A DNA stretch of 64,000 nt from Euglena gracilis (taxonomy: Eukaryota > Euglenida > Euglenophyceae > Euglenales): NCBI GenBank assembly GCA_039621445.1, contig CP154957.1:496001-560000 (forward strand), read 5' to 3'. Both the position numbers and the translations under genes were made by a program. The notes beneath the pieces were generated by a model. That model saw nothing but the letters and a program-made list of their open reading frames with translations. It did no database searches and was not told the DNA's origin. This document shows positions 53,821 through 63,815 of this stretch, in pieces (positions within the stretch are counted from its first letter, which is position 1; every line of letters starts with the position of its first letter).

Positions 53821-56800
53821 TCCTTCCATCGCCGGTGGGGACCCGGCCGAGGCCCGCGTCTGGCTGGCGGACCACGAGCAGACTCGGCTGCTGGGCGTGT
53901 GCCTCGCCCAGCTCGCCCAGCCCGGGGACGTCATCGCGTTGTTGGGGGACCTCGGCGCTGGTGTGCACCCCCTGCCCGGCCAAATTAGGTCAAGTAAAGG
54001 TAAGGCAAGGTAAACCCCCCCAAATTTAAGCAACCCCCTGGGGACCAATTAAAATTCCGAATTTAAGCCCCCCTGGAATTGAGGTGAAAAGAAGGGAAAA
54101 TGCAGGAAAATATGAAAGCGAATGAAGCTTCAACAAACAAAGAAGTGGACGTTGAAGAGGGTGGAATGGGGGGGATGAGTAAGGGAAAAAAACAGTAATA
54201 TTCCGGGGAAAATGTTTCAAATGGAAGGTGTGAGTGGTTACGTTTTGCTTCCCTAATTGGCACTTTCATAGGCAAGGTAAACCCCCCAAATGTACGTTGC
54301 AACCCCCCAACCTCCCTGGACCAATCTACAATTCCCAATTTAAGCCCCCCTGGAATTGAGGTGGAAAAAGAACCCATGCAGGAACTACCTTCCGAATGAA
54401 ACCCAACAACAAAAACAGTATAATGCGGGGGGGAAAATAGTTTAGAAGATAAAAAAATTTGTTGACTTCCCATCCCGTTTTTTTTTTTATGGACATTATC
54501 ATGGTTTGTTGGCATGCATTTCCGCTCTGAAAACCGTCTCCTCTCTCCATTTGAACAAGAAAGGACATTTTTTCTGTTGACCGTTTAGTCCAATTTTTCC
54601 CAACCCCTTGTATGGTGAAACCCAAGTTAAAGCAACACCCAAGTTTAAGCAATGATTGGCTGAAACCCGAATTTTGCGCACGGGTTGCTTAAGTTTGGGG
54701 GGGTTTGCCCCCTGGCCAGGGGGGTATGGAAAGCCCGTCCGTGTTGAGGTCGGTGGGGGCGGGGGGTCCTGACCACCTCAGTACCGACAGGCTTCCCATA
54801 AAGCCCTGTCCCTGCCAGTGCCCGAATACCCTGGCATGGGGGAGGGGGTGGTCATGTCGATGTGCGGTCGTCAGCGGAAGAAAAACACAACGGAGATCCC
54901 CAAAGGAGGACAGCACAACCAACCTGCGTGTGTGGGCCTTGGGGAATGGTAGAAACACCTCCAGATTTGATAGGCAAAGAAACTGGCAGTGTCGCACCCC
55001 CTCCCCCCCCCCCCCAGTGGATGCGGGGGGAGCTGACCACCACCACCTCAAAGCCCCTTCCCAAACCCTCAGGGCTTCTCTGTTGGGATTTCCTGTCTTT
55101 CGTGCCACGAAAGTTCACGACAAATCATGAATCAGCACGAAAATGGAGCTCCCAAGAATCCCGAAAATCTCGAAAATCACGAAATATCGCGAATGAGGTT
55201 TTTTTTTATAGAAGGATTTCTCTTTCTGGTCGCTGAATTTTTGAAGGTTTGGACGACTGTATTTTTTCTTACTCCCATCCTTTTATCATCCATTTGCTTT
55301 TGTTTCGTTCGCTCTGTGTAGTCACACCGTCTTGTGATTCTTGTGACACAGATTGTGTGGACACAAAAAACCACACACACACACACACCCACCCACCCAC
55401 CCACCCACCCACCCACCCACTCACTCATTCACTCACTCACTCTCACACGACATGCACAGCTCCGCATCACCATTACGGAACATCAGTATTGCTGTTAAAT
55501 TGAACAAGGTGGAAACTTAGATTTTCGTCGTAAAAATGTTCCTACAGCGATTCCTACAATCCAACATTTGTGCTGACAACGATTTGTTCTGATTGTTCGT
55601 GATTATTCGTGGTTATATTTTGTGAAATTCGTAATTATTCGTTTTACCAAAGAAGCGTCCAGTTTTTCACTTTTCTTGCACACACAATATAGCAATGCAT
55701 ATTATTACAATTCTGTTGTATTTTTTGGGCAACTTTGAACAATTTTCATTTTTGATGTCAATTTTCACTCATCACATTTTGCAGGATTTTTTTTTTAGGG
55801 GTTACCAGTTTTGGGTTTTGCAGAATGATGAAGTTACAGAAGCTTCCATTCTGTGTTGCCGAGAACCAGATCAAAGCGAAGTCGACATATGATGGTTTAT
55901 CAAGTGCCACCGCATGTTTTTTGTTTTGTGGCATTTCCCCAACTTTTTTTTTGCATTTTGATTTGATTTCACCGAAAGTTTTCGCTTTCGTTGAACAAGA
56001 TCTTTCCTATCTTCCCCATTTTTCATGGTTTCACCCACTGGACAGAATACCGACGATGCTGGACTCCACACCAGAGGAAACGCAAGCCAGCCACAGTCAC
56101 TCCTCCCCCCAGACAGCAGCCCCACCGCCCAAGACCAAATGAAATTCGACCCAAGTTTTATCTCTTCAAAATTACTTTCCAAAACACGGTTCATTTTATA
56201 TGGAAGCATGAAAGATTCCAAAGCCTTTCTGCTGATCTTTTATCCTACAGATTCTTGAAAGATGATATCCGGCTGAAATTTGTCTTTTTGTTTCGTTTTG
56301 GTTGATGTATTTGCAAATTGCCTGATTCCCTTCTCCACTTGAACTTTGTCCTTCACAAGCGCTGAAGCTGACGGAGGTGCAATCTGCGCGACCCTGCACC
56401 CCTCCATAGGGAAGACATGTATCGCACGGGGCTTTGTTCGAGAGTTCTTCAACCAGCCCGACCTGCACGTCCCCTCTCCCACCTATCTCTTGTGTGTGTC
56501 GTACGGGGAAGGCCAGGGAAGCCCTGATCAGGGTTTTTTTTGTCGTGGACCCCCAGGGGGGTAGGGTGGGCGGCCCCCCCCCCCCCCGTGGGGGTCCCCG
56601 TGGGGGTCCCCGTGGGGGTCCCCAGCAAGCAGCAGCAGAAAGCATTTCCTTCCCAGGGGGACCCGGCGGGCTGTGGTGGTAAAAAGGGCCCACTGCAGGT
56701 GACACCGGTGCCCGCCGGCACGCAGTGGAGGAGTAGCCCCTAACCACCCCGAGCACCTCTTGGGAACGAAATCGAGCAGCAACAGAAGCAGCAGCAGCAG

Positions 56801-58812
56801 CAGCCAGAAAGGGGAGCCGAAATCCCAAGGGGGAGGGGAAGGGCAAGGAAAACACAAAACGGAAGTTTGAAGTCCCAGTGAATATGGGGTCGGACAATTA
56901 TTGGGAGTTGCTTCGAAGTAAGGGCCAGAAGCGGAATGCAGCGCCAGGCCTTAAACCGACAGAAGCCAAAGTGCATCTAAGGGGGTCCCCATGGAGGAGG
57001 TTGGGATATACTTTTCGGTGCCGAAATTTTTTGAAAAGGTGCTATTTTTGGCATTTTCTGCGATTTTTGGCCATTTTCGGGGGAAATTTAGTGGTCAACG
57101 CTTTCGGTCTGTTGCTGAAAATTCCAAGGGGCGTGTTATTTTTTTGGGGGGGAGAAAAGCCTTCCCATGGGAGGGTCGATGCATACAGGTCCAAAAAGCA
57201 ATTTTCACACTGAACAAGAAAGTGTCCCAAAATGGCAAATTCCAGCACATGAAAAAATGGCAATATGGAAAATAAAGAATACAAAAAACTTCACCCATTG
57301 GGGGGAGGGCTTTTTACATATATTTATGGGGGTATTTTTGGATCCCCCCAAAAAAAATTCGCAGAGGATTTTTTGGGCGTAAGTTTTTTTTTTGGAGGGG
57401 TTTTGACCCCTGGGGATTTTCCATTTATGTATGAATGAATGAATGAATGAATTCATTAATAACTTTTCTTTTCCCAGTGTATCACATTCATTTCTAATTG
57501 CCGAATGATATTTCTTATTTTCTACATTAAATTGCGATGTTCTTCGGTGCATTATAGTTTGATTTTTTCTTTCTGTGCCCCACTTTGTGGTTGCACAAAT
57601 GACAAGAAAGTTGCGACGAGGTTTGCTAACGTGGCGTTCCTGACATCGATGCCACCGATGACCTAACGCAGCGTGCGCGGCTTCCTGGCACTCCCGTGTA
57701 CCATATGGACCCCTACCGCCTCAAGTCAAAGGTACTCTGCTTCTATCCTGGTGCTCAGTGGCGTCACATATCCTCGTCTGAAAACGCAGAGTACAATAAA
57801 GAACGTCGATTTTGCAGTTGAGAGTTTTTTTTTGTCTTATAAAACCACACGCCCCAGGGTGTCATTTCATGTGAAGGGCCACCCTTCTTCTTCTTCTTCT
57901 TTTCCTGTTTCTGTCCCTGCCCGCACTGCGGCTGGACAGCAACAGGTTGTTTTTTTTTTGCTCTGGCTGCTGCAACAATGGGCCAGAAGAAACAGGGTTT
58001 GAAAAAAAAAACTTTCAGACAATCAAAAGAAAAGGCCCCAAAGGGTCTCTCCAATCTGTTCAGGCCATGTGTCTTATGTTTTATTCTTTATTATATTGTT
58101 TATGATTTCCTTTCTTAGTTATTGCTTTCGAGGCAATAGTCGCAAACTTAAAAAAAACACTGTGTGCTTCAAATCGCCCTCTCAGGACCAGATGGCAAGC
58201 CTGGTGGATTTCGAGCGCGCCTTCTCTGCCGGCATCAGTCTCATCGAATGGCCACAGAAGCTTGGGGCAGGGCCCGGTGCCTTCCGGGGACGGGGCATCG
58301 ATCACACCAGTTGCTGGAGAGGGCATTTATTTCTTGTTGATGAAATTGCCCACTTTCCTTCTCTCTGCATGTCTGTCTGCCTGCCGTATTTTGTATTGTT
58401 ATTGTGTTATTGTCTGTCTCCCTCCTGTGGGGGTTTGAAATCTGTGGGCGGGGACTCCAAGGCTGCCTCCTCAGCGTCGCCAAAAACGAACAGGCACCGG
58501 GGTGCGAACACAATGTGTTTTTTGTGTTTGATTTGATTTTTTTGGGGTTTTTAACAGTTTTTTTTTTACATTTCTACAGGTGTTAATTTTTTTGTGTTTT
58601 TTTAAACATTTTTCTGGGATTTCTTAAAAATGTTTTTTTGCGTTGCTTTTTTGAGGTCAAGATTGCTCGCCCCTCTTCATCGAGACCCAGAAAGCAGCTT
58701 CCTGTTGACAGTGTCGCTTCCCTCTCGGCGGCACACCGTGCCCTGGCTCTGGCCGGCGCTGTACAACGACGCGAGCCCCGGCCGGCTGGAGATCCACCTG
58801 GAGGGGGTGGGC
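53821..58812 (+). CDS. TsaE, tRNA t6A biosynthesis ATPase (multi-exon)
   Basis: P-loop ATPase that powers the TsaB-TsaD complex making N6-threonylcarbamoyladenosine at tRNA position 37 in bacteria and bacterial-derived organelles. Exons: about 53,821-53,960, 56,410-56,510, 57,693-57,731, 58,186-58,264 and 58,751-58,812. Motifs in order: GDVIALLGDLGAG joined across an intron to GKT (Walker A), VPSPTY (switch I), YHMDPYRL (HxDxYR, Walker B region), LIEWPQKLG (EW motif) and RLEIHLEG near the C terminus. Phases agree at every junction (1, 0, 0, 1). Introns 1 and 3 are GT-AG; introns 2 and 4 are nonconventional (separate entries). The first exon's 5' border and any targeting leader are unresolved. 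The last domain segment is either a short exon at 59,112-59,171 ending in TGA, or it is fused to TsaD downstream. The neighbour tsaD, same strand, supports the assignment. Confidence 0.9.
54006..54710. repeat. AATTTAAGC/GCTTAAG foldbacks in tsaE intron
   Basis: CCCCCAAATTTAAGCAACCCCC with GAATTTAAGCCCCCC at 54,016-54,072, a sister at 54,283-54,350, and inverted TTGCTTAAGTTTGGGGGGG at 54,686-54,704. GGAATTGAGGTG follows both left-hand copies. These make long spurious frames on the minus strand. Confidence 0.75.
55360..55450. repeat. CA, CCCA and CTCA microsatellite
   Basis: Runs of CA, then CCCA seven or eight times, then CTCA/CATT units, inside tsaE intron 1. Confidence 0.95.
56511..57692 (+). 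other. Nonconventional tsaE intron 2
   Basis: It starts GGCCAGGG, with CAG at +4 to +6, and ends CTGGCACT, with CTG at -8 to -6. The ends are complementary inward: CCAGGGAAGCC against GGCTTCCTGG. It joins VSYGE to PVYHMDPYRL in phase 0. A GT-AG reading is not available at the left border. G/C-run repeats at 56,560-56,625 and a GGTGCCGAAA repeat at 57,000-57,085 lie inside. Confidence 0.85.
57732..58185 (+). other. Conventional tsaE intron 3
   Basis: GTACTC ... CTCAG, joining YRLKSK to DQMASLVDFE in phase 0. Confidence 0.88.
58265..58750 (+). other. Nonconventional tsaE intron 4
   Basis: It starts GGGCAGGGCC (CAG at +4) and ends CTGGCTCT (CTG at -8). The inward stems CAGGGCCCGGTG and CACCGTGCCCTG pair with one mismatch. 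It joins EWPQKLG to PALYNDASPG in phase 1. Confidence 0.85.
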
Positions 58813-60329
58813 CCCCAGGTGTGGTGGGCCGCCCCCCCCCCCCACCCCACAAAGCCTGAAGCCAGAAGAGTTCCATTTGTGCTGCTTCTTAGACGGCTCG
58901 GAATGCAATTTTCATTTTGGCGGTTTTTTTTTTTTGCGCACCTGCGCATTCTGTTTTGACCAACTGCGTTGCCATCACTCCACGGGGCGGAACACTCTCC
59001 GCTGAACCGCTGAAACCCGTGGTACCAAAATGGAAACCACAACTTTTGATCCCCTTTTTTTGGGTATTCGGACTTTTTTCGTTTTCAGATGCGGTTACCA
59101 CCCCTGCCAACTGGGGAAAAAACCTGTCTGCCGAAGTTGATGTGACACGAAATGCTGTTTCGCGGGGATGAACCCCAGTCAGATGAAACCCTTCTCCCTG
59201 CTTCCAACACAAGGAACTGTATACACCACGGTGCCCCTTCTCACAACCACCCCCGGAAGCCACACCAACCGTCCAACACCCCAGGAATGGCCGGGACAAG
59301 GAGGGGGTGAGTGCGCACCTGCACATTCACTGGGCTGCACAGAAGAGGGGGGATGGAGGCAGGTCACGAGGGGGGTGATGGTGTGTGGTTAGTGCACACC
59401 TGTAGTATGTATTCAAAGAGTGGTGGGGAGGGTGTGTTTAAACCCACAACAGGTGTGTGCAGGGAAGGGCTCGATGCCCTGCCTCAGGCTGCTGCAGTTT
59501 GCATTGCACGCCGCATTGACAAATACAGGCACAGCGTCTCTTCTTCTTGTTTGGGTTGACCTTTGAGGTCTAGGTCCCCGATGTGGCAGGCCGCGAGAGA
59601 CCCTGAGGATGGGTATTCTGCCAAGTGGGTACTCCTGATGGGTACCAAAACTGCATTGTTTGCAGAAACCACCTCTTAGCTCTGATCCTTTTAGGATGCA
59701 GGGCCGAAACTCGAGTGATCCTTGGTCCCACACGTCGAGGCTTCACTTTTTTGGTCCTGACTTCGGGGAAACTCAGCTGCATTCAAATTTGGGAATGACT
59801 AACTCGGTCCTGAACCCCGGCCCCTCGGGCTTACGCCCCGTTCAGGATTCCAACCCCCCCTGTTTTTGGCCCAAAACCCATGCATTTTGGATCATTTCCG
59901 GGTCAAAAAAAGTCGAGAAAATCGATTTTTTTTGCAAAAAGCCATCTTTTGGACCACGACCGCAGTGCTACAGGAGGTCATCTAAAGCTTGCGTCGGGCT
60001 GCCGGAGTCCCCATCACATAGGAGTTCCGTCAAATGGCACTCCGCCCCCTGTGCAAAGCCGTGGGTGGGGGAGGGAGGGGCAGATGTCCCCTCTCCCGAG
60101 AACCTGGCCCGCCACCCCGCTGTGTGGTTTGAGAGAGGCGTCTCCCGCCTCTCCCGCCCCCTCAGGGGCAGGGCAGACACGCCACGGTGCGCGCCGTGGG
60201 CAGCCCCCGGTGGCAGGCTGCCATGCCCAGGCCATTTGTCCGAAGCCGGTCAGGGTGGGGGGGGCGGGGTCAGCTAGGATTGGGGACATTCCTAATTGGA
60301 ATTGGACGTCTAACAGGTGTGTCGGGTGG

Positions 60330-60410
60330 GGGTTATGTTTGGTATAGGGTTGGGTGTAGGATCAGGGTTAGGGTTTGGGATAGGGTTAGGGTTGGGAATG
60401 GGAGGGGGTG
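60330..60410 (+). repeat. Degenerate GGGTTA telomere-like tract
   Basis: GGGTTAGGGTTTGGGATAGGG followed by TTAGGGTTGGGAATGGG and similar words, imperfect throughout. Confidence 0.7.
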
Positions 60411-61077
60411 GTATGATAGAGGGGTGCAGGGGTCCCGGGTTGGTGCCATGTCTCGAATAGTTTTCCCCACCCTCCCGGACCGCCAATTCAGCATGTTCCC
60501 TCTCTGTAAAAAATGCGCCTGGCTTGAACCGCATGGCTGGAATGCAGCCGCGCGTTTTCTTTTGGCTGTAGCAATAGTGCGGTGAGCTTTTGAATTTTGT
60601 CCAGAAAGGTCGAGGCTGCATTGCATTGCATTTAAAGAGACACAGGCTTGCCTTTTTTCCATGCTGTGGCACATCCCACATGTACCCTGTTATTTAGACC
60701 CGCTCCACTCTACTTCACTGGGGGAGATGCTGATGATGAAAGGACACACCATCATTATCATTATTGGTGGGGTTAGTTTTCGTCGGAATGTGCGTCTGAT
60801 TTAATGTGCACATATCATTGCCTTGGTCACTCTGAAATATCGGAATGTCGGAACTCTCTGGCCTTTTGCTCAAACCCGGCCCCCACCCAGCGTGGTGTGG
60901 GGTGACTGGCATTTTGAAACCCGAGGTTTGCCCACAGAAGCTATATACCTTTCATTTCACATTTTCTCTTTCCACACATGTCTCTATGTATGCATCCACA
61001 CGTGTCTCTATGCATGAATCTTTTATATGTGTGATGCATTGCTGTGTTTATGGGTCAATGAATCCCAGATGCATAAC

Positions 61078-61365
61078 CTCCCCCCCCCCAAATAACGGGG
61101 CGGGGTGCCCCTCGGGGTGGACCCCCTTGGGGATAACTGGTAAATCCCTGCCATACACACAAATATGCATGCATGTTTGTATACATATGTACATGTATGT
61201 ACTTGCGGCAGGCAATAATTGTGGAATATTTTCGTCCTCGCTAACCTCTTGGACCAAAAAAACTGAGGGTGCCCCGTTATTGGAACCATCTTTTTCGGCT
61301 TTCCCCCCGCCCCGTTATTCAGGCACTGCCCACTCAAAGGGCACTGCCCCGTTATTTGGGGGGGT
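61078..61365. repeat. AATAACGGGG/CCCCGTTATT foldback
   Basis: CCCAAATAACGGGGCGGGG at the left; GCCCCGTTATT occurs three times and GTTATTTGGGGGG closes the right. A relative of the AAATAACAC and AATAACCTGG elements. Confidence 0.8.
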
Positions 61366-61814
61366 TTACATACATATATCTGTGTATCTGTGTGTTTTAT
61401 TATTATAATTATATATTTGGCCTTTGGGTGCCAGGGCAGGGCAAATAGTTGATTTTGTGAGCGAATTTTTGGTTCAACGAAAAAAGTCAATGTTTTTGTG
61501 GAAAGTATCAGAAAATGTTTCAGAAAACGTACGCTAATAGTTTTGTTCTTATCTGTGCAAATTGTTTTGTAGAAGTAAATAACTGTAACAGAAAACGTTG
61601 TAGAATTGGATAATGTGTTTTTTATAGTACTTTCTAAAAAGAGATCTTGACTGTTTATTTATAATTTTAATTTTGAATTTAAAATTTTCACATTATTGCA
61701 AGGAATTTCAAGTTAATATCATTCACAGTGATTTATTATTTCCGTTATTTCATGTATGGTAATTCATTTAATAAGGGCAGGGCAAATAGTCGAGAGAAAT
61801 GGCGCGCTGGGGGC

Positions 61815-62674
61815 TCCATGCCATCGCCTCAGCAGCCGGTGGACGAGGCGGAGTTGACTGTCGCCGTGGCCGTTGCTGGAGCCCGACCCTTCCCTGCCCC
61901 CCTCACGGGCGACCCTGCGATGTGGAAGGTGTTGGGCATCGAGACGAGCTGTGACGAGCAGGCAGGGCTCTGGGAATCCTGTCAGGCGTCTGAAGACCTT
62001 GCTTGGCGATCCTTTGCTGCGTGTCATCTGCTTTTTTTTTTTTTTAAGTACAGGCATGTGTGATGGATGGCATGCAATTATTTGACAAAAGCCTAACATT
62101 AAGGCCTAATTTGGACCTGGAATCATAAATTCCTCTGATAACACGGAAGTTACCTGCCAGCAAGCGTTAAGTTTGACACCTCTTGCAGCAGGGAGTTTGG
62201 GCTATGGGCAGGCACCCCATTCCCATAGCACAAGGCACCCCCCCCCCCTGGTGTTGGTCAACATTCAGCCGGAACCGCACTTCCCCAAGCCCAGCCGGGC
62301 ATACCTGGCCATGCCCGGCCGGGTATAACTGGCGATACCCGGCCATACCCGGCCAGGTATCCCCAGCAGGCCATGCCCGGCCGGGTATAACTGACGATAC
62401 CCGGCCATACCCGGCCAGGTATCCCCAGCAGGCCATGCCCGGCCGGGTATAACTGGCGATACCCGGCCATACGCGGCCAGGTATCCCCAGGAGGCCATGC
62501 CCGGTCGGGTGTGGCCGGGCACACCCGGCTGGGGCTATCCCCGGGGGGCCCCGGCCTGGCGTGGATACGGCGGCGGCGGTGGTGGCTGGCGCGGGGGCGG
62601 TCCTGAGCAACGTCATCGCATCGCAGGGGCACGTCCACCTCCCGTTCCGCGGCGTCAAGCCGGACGCGGCCCAG
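61815..62674 (+). CDS. TsaD, tRNA threonylcarbamoyltransferase (5' part)
   Basis: Bacterial/mitochondrial-type TsaD (Kae1/Qri7 family, ASKHA fold), which transfers the threonylcarbamoyl group to A37 of tRNA. Exon 1 ends MWKVLGIETSCD (Met at 61,920-61,922) and exon 2 begins DTAAAVVAGAGAVLSNVIAS, together the diagnostic N-terminal GIETSCD(D/E)TAAAVV ATP-binding strand. HLPFRGVKPDAAQ follows, where the family has the H-x-x-x-GG-x-x-P segment; the usual two glycines are only partly kept. The exons meet at 61,955/62,564 through a nonconventional intron. Upstream the frame is open and reads MPSPQQPVDEAELTVAV (Met at 61,818), which could be a leader, or the last strand of a fused TsaE. Exon 2 ends at CAG before GTGCCC (62,674) or six bases earlier if the next intron is nonconventional. 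The remaining metal-binding HxxxH and later motifs must lie beyond the window. Confidence 0.9.
61956..62563 (+). other. Nonconventional tsaD intron 1
   Basis: It starts GAGCAGGCAGGG (CAG at +4) and ends CTGGCGTG (CTG at -8), with CAGGCAGGG able to pair with CCCCGGCCTG. It joins SCD to DTAAAVV in phase 0. No GT/GC donor with AG acceptor gives this junction. It contains a minisatellite. Confidence 0.85.
62296..62515 (+). repeat. 66-bp minisatellite in tsaD intron
   Basis: Three and a half units of CCGGCCGGGTATAACTGGCG, ATACCCGGCCATACCCGGCC and AGGTATCCCCAGCAGGCC. CCGGCC words can pair within and between units. Confidence 0.95.
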
Positions 62675-63355
62675 GTGCCCCTGGACCCTGAGGGAACAAG
62701 CTACCAATGGGATACAGGTGGGATTCTGGCGCATCTGTCTCTAGGCAGCCTAACTTGTACTTGAGCTTTTGATTTTTGTATTGCGCACCTGTGCAATACA
62801 AATTTGTATTGCGCAGTTTTTTTTTTTTTGCTTTTTTGGAACTCTTTGAAACCCGGCCTTTGAGACCCATCCTTTTGACCCTTTGGTTCCGCGGCGACCT
62901 CAGGGTCCCGTGTCATTTGCCGGTGTTGGGACCCAGGGAACACGCCCAACTTTGGTGATTTTTGGCCTGTGCACCATGTTGAAAAAAGTTCAACCCGAAA
63001 CCCCCGTTGCGAGTCCGTGCTTTTGAAGCGCCGACTGTGTTCCAGATGGTGCTACACAGGCCGGGTGAAGTTTAGCCCTTTTTGTAGCTTTTTTTCAGGC
63101 TCTGCGATATGTCCATGAAGGGTTACCTGCTGAGCCGTCTAGAAGGTGGACTCTACATACACGTTATGAAGAAGCTGGGAGAAATGGCGTGCCAGAGAGT
63201 TGTGACCCCTGGGAGGTTGATATGGGAGCGGTGCAGTGGGGAACCTCCCATGTGGAGGGGTTGGGGGGGATTGAGAGTAAGCCCAGGGTCTGGTACCCAC
63301 GTCTGGTGCGCAACTCCAGCCCCCACACTGCTGGGCACAGAACGCAATGGTTATG
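62675..63355. other. tsaD intron sequence
   Basis: Includes a palindrome GCAATACAAATTTGTATTGC at 62,794-62,813 and a good acceptor (TTTTTTTCAG at 63,099), after which the translation ALRYVHEG does not match TsaD. No further TsaD exon was recognised before the window ends. Confidence 0.5.
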
Positions 63356-63815
63356 CCCATCGCGCACATGCGCAACAATTACCCATGGCGCATGTGCGCA
63401 ATCCATACCCATTGCGCATGTGCACAATGGATAACGGAATCCCCCAAGCTTATGGGCGTCCCTCCAGCGTGCTACGGTGAGTTGGGGGCCCTCTCTGCAC
63501 GGCCAGGGTTGGGCTTTGCGAGGAAATGCATTGGTGCGCAGGTGCGCAATTGCCCACACGAAATAAATGAGATGTGCAAACGCACAGCTAACGGATGATC
63601 ACAAACGCACAGCTAATGGATGATCAAGCAGAGCATTATGTCGGCATGCCCGTTGCGCACCTGCGCAATGGATTTTCCCACCAAGCCCACACACTGGCCG
63701 TGCAGAGAGGGCCCCCAACTCACTGTAGCACGCCAGAGGGACGCCCATAAGCTCAGGGTATTCCGTTATCCATTGCGCAATGGTTATGCATTGCGCACAT
63801 GCGCAATGGGCATGT
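63356..63815. repeat. TGCGCA palindromes, right-hand cluster
   Basis: TGCGCACATGCGCA, TGCGCATGTGCGCA-like and TTGCGCACCTGCGCAA sites at about 63,362-63,430, 63,534-63,550, 63,652-63,668 and 63,771-63,812, often in the context CCATTGCGCA ... TGCGCAATGG. Bases 63,816-64,000 have no recognised feature. Confidence 0.8.

Larger units (their letters stand above)
53961..56409 (+). other. Conventional tsaE intron 1
   Basis: GTGTGC ... CATAG. It interrupts the Walker A loop between GDLGAG and KT. Inside are foldback copies (54,006-54,710), a microsatellite at 55,360-55,450, and AT-rich sequence at 55,500-56,340 without a recognisable gene. Confidence 0.9.
58813..61814 (+). other. Intergenic or intron between tsaE and tsaD
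   Basis: Contains the possible TsaE terminal exon (59,112-59,171, WGKNLSAEVDV to TGA), a telomere-like tract at 60,330-60,410, GGGGxGGTG words, a C/G-run foldback with CCCCGTTATT words at 61,078-61,365, and an AT-rich insert at 61,447-61,775. Long GC-rich frames at 59,660-60,350 have no recognised motif and may be 3' untranslated or unrelated sequence. Confidence 0.6.

Noticed and set aside
61955-62564. GT-AG or GC-AG intron for tsaD
   Set aside because: No donor/acceptor pair yields SCD(D/E)T; only the nonconventional borders keep the motif and phase.
63101-63200. Exon after a good acceptor as the third tsaD exon
   Set aside because: Its translation in any phase lacks TsaD features and the distance from the PDAAQ segment is not bridged by family sequence.
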